DNA of 64,000 nucleotides from Apiosordaria backusii (Eukaryota > Ascomycota > Sordariomycetes > Sordariales > Lasiosphaeriaceae), in NCBI GenBank assembly GCA_030549205.1, contig JAUKTV010000001.1, positions 62,001 to 126,000 of the forward strand. Reading direction: 5' to 3'. The notes under the pieces were generated by a model. The model ran no database searches. It was given only the letters and a program-made list of their open reading frames with translations, and had not been told where the DNA came from. The position numbers and the translations under genes were made by a program. Positions 32,986 through 43,809 of this stretch are shown in pieces. The first letter of the stretch is position 1. Each line of letters opens with the position of its first letter.

Positions 32986-34032
32986 TCACACGCCCACCAC
33001 CAACTGCACCACAAACAAGGTGATGTTCAGGATGGCCGCCAACACCGTCACCGCCCGCCCCGCCGTCTGTCCCTTCATGACCCTTGCAACCTCCTCCTTG
33101 ATCCGTGGACCCGGCTGTGCCCCCAGCTTTGCTACCGACTTGTCGATCCGCTTCAGCATATCCTGAGCCTCGCTTATCTCTTTCTCCTTGTCCCTGGCTA
33201 CCGCCTTATCTCCGATGGCGATGGCTTCGTCGTGCTGGTCCTCGAGGTTCTTGAGCTTGATGGTGTATTCCACCTTGGTCGACTCCAGCTTCTGCAACAG
33301 GCTCTGTCCGGCGTTGGTATGAACGAGATCACGGCCCTCTTCGACAACTTGCCGTTGGTAGTCGAGCACCACTGGTTCTTTCGGTGCCAGCTTACGAACA
33401 ATGGACCATGCACTCTCCGGAGTCCCCTCAAATTTGGTTACTCCCGCGCCTTTGTCAGTCAGGGGTTTCCAGTACTTTTCGCTGAGTTGCGTTTGGCGTC
33501 GGAGACCTTCGCCTTCGTACTCGTCTCGCAGCATGTACCACATGGTGGTGACCAAGATGACGTTCGTCATGGCAGAATCTCCGATCAATGATTGAAGGAG
33601 CCGAAGGTAGGTTCCAGACGACCCGGTCATTCGGTTGTCGGTGATCTTGTGGAGGTAGAGTACGCCCTTCAGCGGTATGCCAAGCGCGTGCTGGGTTGCC
33701 AGAAACTCGGTGATCTCAGCCAACACTTCGCCGTCTGGTCGTTCTGTATCATCGAATCCCGGAGTGTCAACAACCGAAATGCTTCTTTCGTCCCCGTCGT
33801 CATCTTCGAGAACCATCTGTACCACCTGGCAACGGGATGTCTCTTAAGTCAAGGTTAGCAACAACTGGAATCATCTTAATGCTCCTCCGTTCCCCTAATA
33901 CTCACGGGATTTCATGGTGTGTCCCTCAACCACAGTTACAGGGCCTTTGTTCTTCAGCTGATTGATGAAATAACTCTTTCCAGCCCCCGTCACCCCTAAA
34001 AGCAGAATGATGCCCTCGGTCTCGCTGTCCAT
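32986..34032 (-). CDS. P-loop GTPase with C-terminal membrane anchor
   Basis: Two exons, 34032-33906 and 33842-32986, encode 327 residues; the 63-bp intron keeps the frame (MKS|QTSRCQVVQMVL). I chose MDSETEGIILLLGVTGAGKS as start; an in-frame ATG at 34116 would add 28 residues. The protein has G1 GVTGAGKS at about residues 12-19 and G3 VVDTPGFDD; the usual N/TKxD G4 motif is not obvious (VILVTTMWYM), as in some AIG1/GIMAP-like and fungal-specific GTPases. The middle is charged and helical (YQRQVVEEGRDLVHTNAGQSL...KVEYTIKLKNLEDQHDEAIA). The last 30 residues are a hydrophobic helix (AVTVLAAILNITLFVVQLVVGV), suggesting tail-anchoring in a membrane. It is head-to-head with the Hsp70-like gene. 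Function unknown. Confidence 0.85.
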
Positions 34033-34468
34033 GTTATTACCGGTTGAGCCTCTGATGGCTCGCAAGCAAAGGTATTCTGACAGAAGAACAACTGATGGAG
34101 GAGTCATGAGAGACAAATCTTTCTCAAAAGGTTGATCGGATTCCCTGGCGTGAAGAGGGGGAGGGGGTGGTGTCTGATGCAGTGGGGGCTGAGCGTAGGG
34201 GTAGATTTATCCCAGCCTGCTCACCAGGCGCCGCGCCACGGATAGACCCCTGAACACCTACAAGCGCTGAACCCCCGATAAGTTACTTGGTACTTTTGGC
34301 CGCGGCCCTTTGCTTGATCAGTCGGCAGCGGCTCATGCCCACCCTGATATTCCAGCTTTCCTCCCTATCCCATTCCCCTTACTTGCGATCGTCTTTAGAT
34401 AGCATGCTATCTACTGGAGACAATTATTACCCTTTCAGTGTCTCTGCTGGCTCTTTTCCAAACACGCC
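34033..34468. promoter_or_regulatory. Shared divergent promoter of GTPase and Hsp70-like genes
   Basis: Only 436 bp separate the two start codons, so both promoters must lie here. The clearest element is the perfect palindrome at 34396-34413. I looked for nGAAnnTTCnnGAAn heat-shock elements and did not find a convincing one. Confidence 0.6.
34396..34413. promoter_or_regulatory. 18-bp perfect palindrome
   Basis: TAGATAGCATGCTATCTA is identical to its own reverse complement. It sits 55 bp upstream of the Hsp70-like ATG and about 365 bp from the GTPase ATG. A dimeric regulator site, or a stem in the 5' leader, are both possible. No known fungal factor site matches that I can recall. Confidence 0.5.
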
Positions 34469-36804
34469 ATGTCGTCCTTACCCTACCGGCCGCGGTCTTC
34501 TCTTGCCAGTATAAGTCCTACTACTAGTGGAGGGGTCGCTGGCGGCAAGTTTGTAGCTGTAGGTATCGATTTTGGAACAACGTGAGTACCAGGTATCTTG
34601 GCCAAGTAATGACAAGTCCTCTTATGCACTAACTTGCGGTTCATACTAGATACTGCGGTGTTTCCTGGGCCTTTTCCGAAAATCCCGGTGATATCCATGA
34701 AATCACCGAGTGGCCGTCCGAGTTTCATCTCAATGCAGGCGAAGACCAAGTCCCTACCCAGCTTGATCTCGCAACAGGAAAATGGGGCTATGAAGTAACT
34801 CCACAGATGAAACCAATAAAGTGGTTTAAACTCCTCCTGCTCAAAGACCAGGACATCATCCGGGATGAAATTCGGAATTCTCGTCCACTCAAAGATGCCC
34901 AACAACAGATCAAAGCACGTGGTATGACTCCCACCGAGGTTGTGGGCTTGTATCTCAAAAAGCTGTGGGCGCACACATACAAGAAATTGGGCGAAATGCT
35001 AGTGATTGATAGCCTGCCACTCCGAGTTGCCATTACGGTACCTGCCATCTGGCCTCCGTATGCCGAGCAGGCCATGAGGGAAGCCGCCAAGATTGCTGGC
35101 ATCACCGTTGACAGGGACATCGGCGCTACAACACTCGATTTAATCCAGGAGCCAGAGGCCGCCGGCTTGTCCATCTTTCTTGACCGCAGAGACTTTCCGG
35201 AGATTCAGGTACGACGGCCCGCGCATGCATATTCAACAACTCCGTGTGCTAATCACATCATTCTAGCCGGGCGAGTCATTTGTTGTTTGCGATGCTGGTG
35301 GTGGAACTGTCGTAAGTGTTCATCCACTCGAGTATATTTACCTCAGGTACGTAGTTTTTGACTAACGCTATGCCAGGATGTGATCAGCTACACCGTCAAG
35401 TCACTAAGTCCCTTTCGCATTGGAGAGTGTGTCAGAGGCGATGGTAAGTAGCCGGTCTCGCCTGATGTTCATGTCCACATCCTAATACCTAAGGTACTTG
35501 ATAGGAAAGCTTTCCGGGGCCTTCAAGGTGGATGAAGCATTTGCGGCCTACCTAAAATGGGAAATTAAATTGAAGCTCGACTCTCTTGACACCGCCGAAC
35601 ACAACCTGTTCGTCACCAAGGACTGGGAAATGGGCGCAAAACGCAGTTTCACTGGTAACCCTCAACCACCGAGGTTCTTTCTCACCCCTCCCACCAAAGC
35701 TTTTGGCAAAATGGACAGGCTAAGGGGCAGGGGTTCGTTTTCCATCAGTCGGTAAGTGTCTATCATCCTCGCATGACTTGCCAAAGGCTATCACAGTTCC
35801 AGTCGCTAACTAGAGCATTCTTTGCACACTACAGAGAAGCAATGGCCGGTTTCTTTGATCAGTCTCTGGTGGGGATACGCTCCTTACTCACGGAGCAGAT
35901 CAGGGGCGTAGAGGAACAGACAGGGCGGAAACCAAAGGTAAGATCAGGATCCTGAAATTACATGCCCTCAAAAACTGTCGGTTTGCTAACGTGGATTGGA
36001 TGAAAAGAAAATCCTCCTTGTTGGTGGTCTTGGTGGTTCTCAGTACATCTACAATCAGCTTGACAGGGAATACGACAGCAATCCATCCGAGTTAGCAAAG
36101 CCGAAGGAAAAAGCTATTCTCAGACCACTTGATAAAGCGTAAGTGTAACTCAACAGGGTCTGATTCCAGTAAGCAGTATCCAGTCCTGCTAACATGACCA
36201 TTCCACCAGATGGTCCGCAGTTGCTCGCGGGGCCGTGATTCGACTTCTCCAAGACAAAATGTCGATGCAGTCAAACCTTACGCCGGGACAGCATCGTGTC
36301 ATCTCCCGCATCCCCGAGGTCATAACTCGAAAAGCAAGGTACAGTTACGGCATTCTGAGCGAGGCGGCCGTCGCCACCCTCGGCGACTTTGACCCAACCC
36401 TCGACCGGGTGACGAAGAACCCTGTGAAAGTCGAGGTCACGCGGCGCATGGACTGGTACCTGAAGAAAGGAGACGAGGTGAGCAAGAAAGAGCCCGTGCT
36501 TCTCAGATATCACCAGTTCGCCAAGAAGCAGACGGCACAGTCAAAGTGTGTATTTGTAATCCAGTACAGCCAGTCGGACATACCTCCCAAGAGGAAAGAT
36601 GAGAGCGTGTCCGAGCTGTGCCGGATTGAGTGTGAGTGGGATAAGCCGTTTGAACAGTGGAAGGCGGTCGGCAACCCGGCGGATGGGTGGAGGAAGTACG
36701 ACGAGATGTCCCTGGCGATGAGATTCGGAGGGCAACCAAAGTGGACGATCCAGGTGGGTTCCAACCAAGCGGAACACGATGTGAAGGTGGAGTATCAGAG
36801 TTAG
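34469..36804 (+). CDS. Divergent Hsp70-like (actin-fold) ATPase
   Basis: Eight exons: 34469-34581, 34650-35208, 35267-35311, 35377-35443, 35505-35751, 35835-35937, 36008-36138 and 36210-36804; all junctions are GT-AG and the frame closes to 619 residues. Actin/Hsp70 nucleotide-binding motifs are in order: phosphate-1 VAVGIDFGTTYCGVSWAF (split by intron 1), AITVPAIWPPYAEQAMREAAKIAG, phosphate-2 VVCDAGGGTVDVISY and adenosine motif LLVGGLGGSQYIYNQL. The C-terminal 180 residues, in place of the canonical substrate-binding and lid domains, are beta-rich (KVEVTRRMDWYLKKGDEV, WTIQVGSNQAEHDVKVEYQS), and there is no EEVD tail. Such divergent Hsp70-like proteins form large expanded families in filamentous fungi with unknown roles. 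Its head-to-head partner is a membrane-tailed GTPase. Confidence 0.9.
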
Positions 36805-37450
36805 GGGGGTAATGGGACCAACAGGTTGGTGGGGAATTGGATGATGCCAAGTGGACAGGAATGGTGTGATTAATTCCCGAGATACCTTCAAGGTTCTAGG
36901 GATTCAAGGGCCGCAGGGTTGGCGTGATGGTTTGCGTTTGGTTTTGTGTAGCTACATGACAAAGAATTGACATGCGATGTGGCCAAGGCAATCTTCCACG
37001 CAGGTTATCAGTCTTGACTGACGGGAAGAGCCTCTTTTCTGGTCTAGTCTCTCCGTCCAAATGGAGTGCCGTGTACAAGGTCCCTGTAACTCTCATTATT
37101 AATGGAACACTATTCATGCAATCCGTCTCGCTACATACCTCTCTTGGATCAAGTTGGTTCTTAATGTTACACTCACTTCCGAATTGAGAGACCAACCGCG
37201 CTTCTCATGCAATGCAGATGAAGCCACAAAACTTTGGCAAGTGTCAGGTAAGCAAAAATAAATAGACTTACAAACCTTGAATAAACTAGCAACTCGGAGG
37301 AGATTGTTACTAATATCAGTATCTGCGATAACATGGGTTAAGGGAGTCGTGGAAATCATACAAGTAGTTCAGTGGCCAGTCGCATTTCGTGGCCCATTGC
37401 TTCTCTTCATCGCCCTTCTGATCGATCTCTAGCTGACTGGACATTTGACA
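36805..37450. other. Intergenic region
   Basis: This 646-bp interval lies between the Hsp70-like stop and the SDR remnant. Overlapping short frames on both strands show no family signature; nothing else is seen. Confidence 0.5.
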
Positions 37451-38257
37451 ATGCCTTCCTATCTCATCACCGGAGCCTCTAGAGGTATTGGGGTGAGTGC
37501 AACCCCTCGCACGCCTAGCATCGATCTTGTTCATGAAACTAATCATCACCATCAACAGTACGAATTTCTCCGCCAGTACTCCAACGATGCGCAGAATACT
37601 GTCATTGCACTTGTCCGCAACTTCGACTTGTTTTTGCCGATTGGAGAACTGTAATTTTCTTGTCTAAGGTAGGTTGCTAGCTGCCCAGAGTATCAACCCA
37701 CTCACTTCGGAAACAGGGGCAAATACCCTGAAGAGCTCACCAAGACCTTCCGCGAGGCGTTTGAGATCAACGTTACCGGAAACGTCCATCTTTTCAACCT
37801 CTTCCTTCCTCTCATCATTGCCGGCAAAACCAAAAAGATCATCACCATTTCACCTGGCCTTGCCGACAATGCCTTCACCAACCAATGGGGCGCCACCCCG
37901 GGTGCTCTCTACGCAGCCAGCAAGGCGGCCATGAACACCGTCATCGCCAAGTTCAACGCCCAATACAAAAAAGACGGGGTCCTGTTCCTGGCGCTTTGTC
38001 CCGGGCCGGTGGAGGTGGGACATTATGACGGGGCCACGGCAGAGGATTTGGCTGCCGTGGAGCCGCTGCTGAATATTTTCAAGGAGTATGCTCCCGGCTA
38101 CGAAAAGCCCAAGGCACCCAAGGTTTCGGTCAGGATGATGAGGGATGTCATTGACGCGGTGAGTTTAGAGAAAGGGGACGGTGGGGCTTTTCTGTCGCAA
38201 TACCTATGGAAACCAGCAATGGGTGTAGACGAGAGCCTGAGCAACCTGGAAGTCTGA
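37451..38257 (+). pseudogene. Short-chain dehydrogenase/reductase with internal deletion
   Basis: Exon 1 (37451-37492) encodes MPSYLITGASRGIG, the TGxxxGIG cofactor loop of classical SDRs. A GT-AG intron (37493-37558) leads into YEFLRQYSNDAQNTVIALVRN, then the frame ends in an unrelated FDLFLPIGEL and TAA at 37652-37654. Homology resumes at 37691 (YQPTHFGNRGKYPEELTKTFREAFEINVTGNVH) and continues to 38257 with the catalytic-region Ser (TISPG), YAASK (the YxxxK motif) and PGPVEVGHYDG. About 50-60 residues expected between, with the second-strand region and the NNAG motif, are missing, replaced by non-coding sequence. No intron joins the parts in frame. This looks like a genuine internal deletion, so the gene is probably dead. 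Intact relatives are cytosolic NAD(P)H-dependent oxidoreductases. Confidence 0.75.
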
Positions 38258-38750
38258 AAAACTTCAATTTCAGAACGGATAGAACGGCAATGTCGATGAC
38301 ATCATATCGCAAAATAAAACTACGACGCATTTAATATTCGTTGTATACATCTCGATTGCGACTGCGAATTATCAAGCTGAATTCTTATCTGCTATCAGCT
38401 CTATTCGAACGGACATCTTCTCTAGGTGGTTAATAAATGTTGGCTACTTCTGACTTGAAGGTCATGACGTTGGCCAGCGGGTCATGACGGGGTCAACACA
38501 GGGAATGGGCACCCACCCGCATCATCGGTCACACATGTCATAATCCAACCGCCGTTGAAATGCCAAGCGCTGTACAAACCTGGAACGGGAATCGTCACTG
38601 ATGGGTTCGGATTATATATGCCATGATGGTTGAGGAAGAAAAGCCAGTAAAAGTTCACGATTCTGCCTCCAACACCCAGCCGTCTCCCAGCTCAGGCTCG
38701 ATTCCCCAACGAATACCGCTATCCTCCAATCCCGTCAAACCAAACCCAAA
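38258..38750. promoter_or_regulatory. Promoter of four-TM protein gene, with paired GTCATGAC sites
   Basis: Two copies of the palindromic octamer GTCATGAC lie at 38461-38468 and 38481-38488, 20 bp apart (two helical turns), about 270 bp upstream of the next start codon. A TATA-like attatatatg follows near 38611, which fits a core promoter about 140 bp from the ATG. The factor is unknown. Confidence 0.45.
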
Positions 38751-39551
38751 ATGGTCCATACCAATAGAACCAACGAAACCGGACTCCTGACCCGTTGGGT
38801 TCCCGACAGGCTCAAGCATTCACGTCTCTACCGCTGGTTCCTCCGCCTCACCCGTGTCCTACAATTCCTCTCATCCGTCATCTCCCTCGGCATCTTCTCC
38901 CAACGCATGTACAAGGTCTACCGTCTTGTCAACTCTATCAAAACTCGCCGCGGAGTCAACGGGGCGATCGGAGCCGTCGAGGGCATTCTTGCCGCAGCCG
39001 TATTGTACACTCTCATCACAACCACCATGTCACTTCTCCTCAAGGGCAGCGGTCCTAGGTGGCTCCGCTGGCTCTGGGTTCTTTTCGACATCTTGTTTGT
39101 TGGCGCATTCATCGCCGTTGCTGTTGTTACGTCGCCAAACGGAGGAATGGCTGGCCCGAGGCACTGCTATCATGATAGAGACGCCACAGACACAGCGAAC
39201 GTGACTGGTGAGACGACAACGGGTGATGATAGTTGTGACTTGCCTTGGGGAACATTTATTCTGGCTATTGTCAGCACGTGAGTGACTTCCAAAAAATTAC
39301 CGGTATCAAGGTCTTGCGGGTATTGACAAAGATAAACCAGGGTCCTGCATGCCATTACAGCTGCTTTCCACGAGGTGCGCGACATGTACAAGAAGCATTA
39401 CAAGGCGGGAAGTGACGAACATGCCATTGCGAACCGTCACCAACAGATAGGATACGCTAGACGCGGAAACCATGGTCCTACTGTCGCAAATGAGAATCAT
39501 CAGCCGCAGATGGGTTATGTCAATGGGACGAATGGTACCGCCAGGGTATAA
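38751..39551 (+). CDS. Predicted four-helix membrane protein of unknown function
   Basis: Two exons, 38751-39277 and 39341-39551, encode 245 residues; the 63-bp intron joins ILAIVST to VLHAITAAFHEVRDMYKKHY. Hydrophobic segments lie near residues 30-52 (FLRLTRVLQFLSSVISLGIFS), 70-95 (AIGAVEGILAAAVLYTLITTTMSLL), 102-125 (WLRWLWVLFDILFVGAFIAVAVV) and 168-188 (WGTFILAIVSTVLHAITAAF). The spacing resembles MARVEL-like tetraspan proteins, and the loop between TM3 and TM4 has paired cysteines (C...C) and N-glycosylation-like sequons. The tail is hydrophilic and His/Asn-rich. I cannot assign a function; many filamentous ascomycetes carry such proteins. Confidence 0.8.
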
Positions 39552-40061
39552 TACTGGTCGTGTTGGTTCCTTGCCTGGGATAAAGGGTAGGGCTTGATTT
39601 GGGCGTTTATTTGTACTAGCTACATCAGCGAGGCAAGATCCGTATTGAAATGTATAGATATTTAAGTTACTCAGCTTCACATGATATCCAAGGCTCGGCC
39701 ACTGATTCATTTGTTGTCTCATTTTCTCTCATCTGACAGCAGTGTCGAGCAGGGTGTGTTGCATTTGCAACCCGATGGCAAGCTTTTCTTCCAACCGCAG
39801 GTCGGAATTCCATCTTTGCGTGCCATCACAAGACAGCCTCAGCATCAGCCGCAGGTCGACCTGGTGACCCTCCATCACGACGATTCCCCGCACGCACTTG
39901 GATGTTCACCCATCAGGTCTTGGCACAGCACATAGATAGCTCTTGCATTATAAGCGACTAATATCCTGAGCTGGTCAGTACTTGAGTTCACCTTCAAAGT
40001 TTTGCCGCTTCGTCTCCTAAATTAGGCTGGTATATTCTGCAAAGCTACGTACAGTGTCGAG
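39552..40061. other. Intergenic region
   Basis: This 510-bp interval lies between the four-TM gene and the patatin-like gene. I see no gene, repeat or recognisable element in it. Confidence 0.5.
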
Positions 40062-41969
40062 ATGACACAAACACAACCGACATGTGCAGTTGCATCATAC
40101 AGCAAGCCTTTGGTCTCCCGAGCGACAGATGCCTGTCGCCGTTGTATTCGCGACTTAGACTCCGCAGGCGCTGATACCTCAGAGCTACGAGAGGCTGGCC
40201 ACCGTATGTTCTCCATTTCCTACCCCTACTTCTACCAGAATCGCCCCCTTTAAGCACCACTCATCCTCATTCTACCCAATTTTCTCTCACTAAGCATACC
40301 TCACACCTGCAGTTCTCGAAGACATCAACCTCCAACTCCGTGTTCTGGAGCTTTACCATGATCATTACTATGATGATCCCAAATGGCAACACAACACTGT
40401 TGCTGGCTGTCTAGATTCGCTGCTTGAGGAGTTTGGTGGCATGAGTTTGGGAGACAAAAACATTACCGTCGACCAAGTGAAAGAGGTGAAGGCTTTCAAA
40501 GGGCGGGTGAAAGGGGGACTTTGCGCTTTCAGAGAGCAAGCGAGGAGATTAGAAACCACGCTGAGAGTAATTACTGGGTGAGTATGTTAGCTTGGAACAC
40601 TGGATACGGACATTGGGCAGAGGCTAACCCAAGTTTCAGGCCTGAAGAAAGTGGAGGCTTCTTGTTGCCAGACGTGACGGGCTCGCCAAATGTTCCTGCT
40701 GGTGATGTTTCATTGTTGGCTGTCGGTCTGTGCTCCCTGCCGGTCCCCTGACATAAAGCAGACAATTCATTAACCGGAGACAGATGGGGGAGGTGTTCGA
40801 GGGCTCGTAAGCCTCAGAGTTCTGAAGGCCATTATGGACGAGATCAATGAAGAGAATGGAACAGGCAAGGCGAAAAGGCCGGCCGAGTGCTTTAAATTGG
40901 CTGGCGGAACAAGCACGGGGGCTTAATTTGCATTATGCTCTTTCGACTAGTGAGTTGACATTCATCGTCAGACAACTTGACTGCTGACACAAGTCACAGG
41001 GCATGTCGATTGACGAAGCGATAACTTTGTACAAAACTCTCTCACAGACCATGTTCCAACCCAGCTTCATCTCCAAGTATCTCGGGGGTGCCTTCTTCAG
41101 GACCATGTGTGGCCTATCTTGGTACGAGGGCTCCTCGCTTGAGAATGCAGTCCGAGAGAAGGTCGTTGCTCAAGGACTAGATCAGAACGCTACTTTGGTC
41201 ACTGATGACACACAAGGGTGTAAAGTGTACTCTCTCTCTGATACCCTTGAGTGAAAGAATCGTTTTGACTGACGGTAAAAGCTTTGTCACGTCACTCAGA
41301 TCAAGAGACAACTTCGCCGTCCGGCTCCGCTCCTATAGACTTCCAGATAGTTCACTCCCACCGTACAATTCGGCAACCATCGTTCAAGCCGCTCGTGCAA
41401 CGTCAGCTGCGCCATTCTACTTCCCTGCGGCGACAATAGGCAAAACAGAGTTTTGGGACGGTGCCTTGGCAAACAACAATCCCGTTGACGAACTCTGGGT
41501 CGAGAAAAGCCTGGTGTTTTCCTGTCATGCACCGCCTACTCCGGTTCACCCGCCCCATAATCATGCTATTGACACTAGTTCAGCTCCAACCTCCACGGTG
41601 AAAGAAAGGCTGACAGATGAGCAACCGATCAGATGTGTGCTGAGCCTAGGAACAGGCAAGTTCGACCCTTTGCGAAAGAAACGGGGCTGGATTTTGTCAC
41701 ACCCTGCCATCTCCAGGGGAGCGCAGCTATTGGAGAATCTGACGAATGTTGAAAACGTGCATCGAAGATTCGATGAGCTGATGAGGGCGGAGGAGGTCTG
41801 GTATTTCCGGTTTAACCCCCCTACTACAGAGGATGTGGATTTGGCCGAGTATAGGGAGGAGAAGCTGGCGCAGTTGGAAGCAGACGTGGAGAGGTATTTG
41901 AGGAGGGCACATATTTCTGTGCTGGTGAGACTTTGTGCGCAGCTATTGGGTAAAGGGTCGGAATCCTGA
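40062..41969 (+). CDS. Patatin-like phospholipase, 1-nt frameshift in active-site motif
   Basis: Six exons: 40062-40203, 40313-40577, 40640-40725, 40784-40949, 41000-41226 and 41282-41969, giving about 524 residues if one base is restored. The N-terminal 160 residues are helical with CRRC near residue 25. The patatin domain has the oxyanion loop DGGGVRGL (split by intron 3), then GGTSTG with the nucleophile serine, and the catalytic DGA in EFWDGALANNN. Immediately after GGTSTG the frame stops (gct taa); adding one G to the five-G run at 40917-40921 restores G-LICIMLFRL and exact phase with the next exon (GMSIDEAITLYKTL). All other junctions close. Patatins hydrolyse phospholipid acyl chains and serve as effectors in some fungal NLR-type systems. 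A homopolymer sequencing error or a real null are equally open. Confidence 0.8.
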
Positions 41970-42210
41970 TAATATACCTTGTTGCTGCAGGCATGATCGA
42001 CAGAGATGCTCCTTCAAAAGTTCCAAGTTTCAGGTGCCAACACACTTGTCAACCGCGCCCTTCGCTGCCACGATTACCAATCCACGGCGCGCCCTTCGAC
42101 ATCACTCTCGAATTGAGACTCCATGCTCGTGGCATTTATAGCCAAGCCTTCCACAACAACAACCCGAACAGACCCAAATCAAGTCATCCAACAACCCGAT
42201 TTGACACAAC
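41970..42210. other. Short intergenic region
   Basis: Only 241 bp lie between the patatin-like stop and the start of the epoxide hydrolase remnant. No other feature is seen. Confidence 0.5.
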
Positions 42211-43580
42211 ATGGATTCCGACGTCAAACCCTTTAATATCATCGAATGGGAAAATTGCCCAGTTACAAGAAAAGCTAGAGCTAGCCTCTTTTCCTGAACG
42301 AACACCCTTATCCGACGACTGGGCATATGGCGTTCCTCTCAACGACATCAAGCGACTGGTTCAACATTGGAAACGCGGGTTTGACTGACACCAACAAGAG
42401 GCAACCCTCAACCGCAACTTGCCCCAGTACACAGCACTGATCCATGTCGATGGCTTCGACCCGCTCAAAATACACTTTGTTCACAAGAAGGCCAGTCGCC
42501 AGGGCGCCATCCCGCTCTTGTTTTGTCATGGATGTGAGTCAGGATTGAAACCTTTGGAAACTTGGGTAATTTCCAACTAATTCTATTCAACACAGGGCCT
42601 GGGAGCTTCATTGAGGTTTCCAAGATTTTGCCTCTCCTGGCCAACCCAGAGAGGGACGATCAACCTTGTTTCGATGTCGTCGCTCCATCTCTGCCAAACT
42701 TTGGCTTCTCCTCTGCGCCGTCCAAACCAGGTTTCGGTACCTTATCGAACAGTACCTACGCAGAATGTTGCCATAAGTTGATGCCCAAGCTTGGATATTC
42801 GAGATATGGTATGCTTCCGCTCATTGGTTCATGTGCCGATAACATGGCTGACAGCGCCTTCGACAGTCACACAAGGAGGCAACTGGGAATATGCCATTAC
42901 CCGCTCCATGGGAATTAAATACGGCCCTGCAGCTTCGTCCTCCCTTCCGGCAACTGTCTTGGCCAGTCACCTCAACTACGTCTGGGCTCTCCCTCCTGCA
43001 CTCTCCACCGTACCGCAGCATGGACCCGTTCTCTATCTCAAACATCTCTTTTCCAGCTACAGCAAAGAGGAAAAGGACCCTGGCCAGAACAAAGTGGTTC
43101 TACGAGCAAGGTTTTGCTTACAACCACGTTCAGTCCCACAACCCCTCCACTATTGGCCCTGCTTTGCGGGACTCACCTGTGGCCTTGCTGGCGTGGATCT
43201 ACGAGAAGCTCCACAACTGGACTGATTCCTACTCCTGGACAGACGGCAAACTTCTCACCTGGATCAGCATTTACCAGTTCTCAGAGGCAGGACCCGAGGC
43301 AGCATGTCGTATTTATTATGAGCATGTTCATCCATTTTTGGACATGAGGTTGTTGCAATACAATCCGGGGGTAAAGCTGGGTCTGTCAACCTTCCCGCGT
43401 GATCTGATCGTGTCACCGAGGCACTACGGGCAGACTTTGGGACCAGTGGTGTTGGAGAGAAGACATGAGGAAGGAGGACACTTCGCCGCCTGGGAGGTAC
43501 CGAAGCTGTTGGTGGACGACGTAAGGGCGATATTTGCTGGCTTGATGGCACAGGGAGAGTTGACCGTGAAGGTTAGGTAG
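42211..43580 (+). pseudogene. Epoxide hydrolase pseudogene (EHN plus alpha/beta-hydrolase)
   Basis: The remnant starts MDSDVKPFNI at 42211, then needs a frame change near 42240-42255 to reach GKIAQLQEKLELASFPERTPLSDDWAYGVPLNDIKRLVQHWKRGFD, the typical epoxide-hydrolase N-terminal domain. A TGA at 42386-42388 replaces the Trp of the FDW motif. Intron 42534-42595 lies within HGWPGSF (oxyanion motif, intact after splicing); intron 42809-42866 is also consistent. The nucleophile region reads GGNWEYAI where active relatives have GGDWG, so the catalytic Asp is Asn. Near 43070-43085 another shift (one extra C in the ccc run) is needed to reach LARTKWFYEQGFAYNHVQSHNP and the end GGHFAAWEVPKLLVDDVRA. 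With four lesions the gene is dead. Intact relatives open epoxides by water addition through an ester intermediate on that Asp. Confidence 0.85.
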
Positions 43581-43809
43581 TGTGTGTTCCAGCAGAATTG
43601 ATGCTTGAACTCCACCCCAGCCCCTGGTCCTGGTCCTGCAAGCCATCACTCGGAGCCCCTGAACCCTTACCCAGTCTCCACCCAATGATCAACTCCACCA
43701 GCCTCCACTTCCACAACCCTACCTTAACTTGCATGATTTATGCCTGCTCACAATGACGGCAAAACACAAATTTTTGAGCTCCTTGCCATCGTATCACAGT
43801 TCATTCAAG

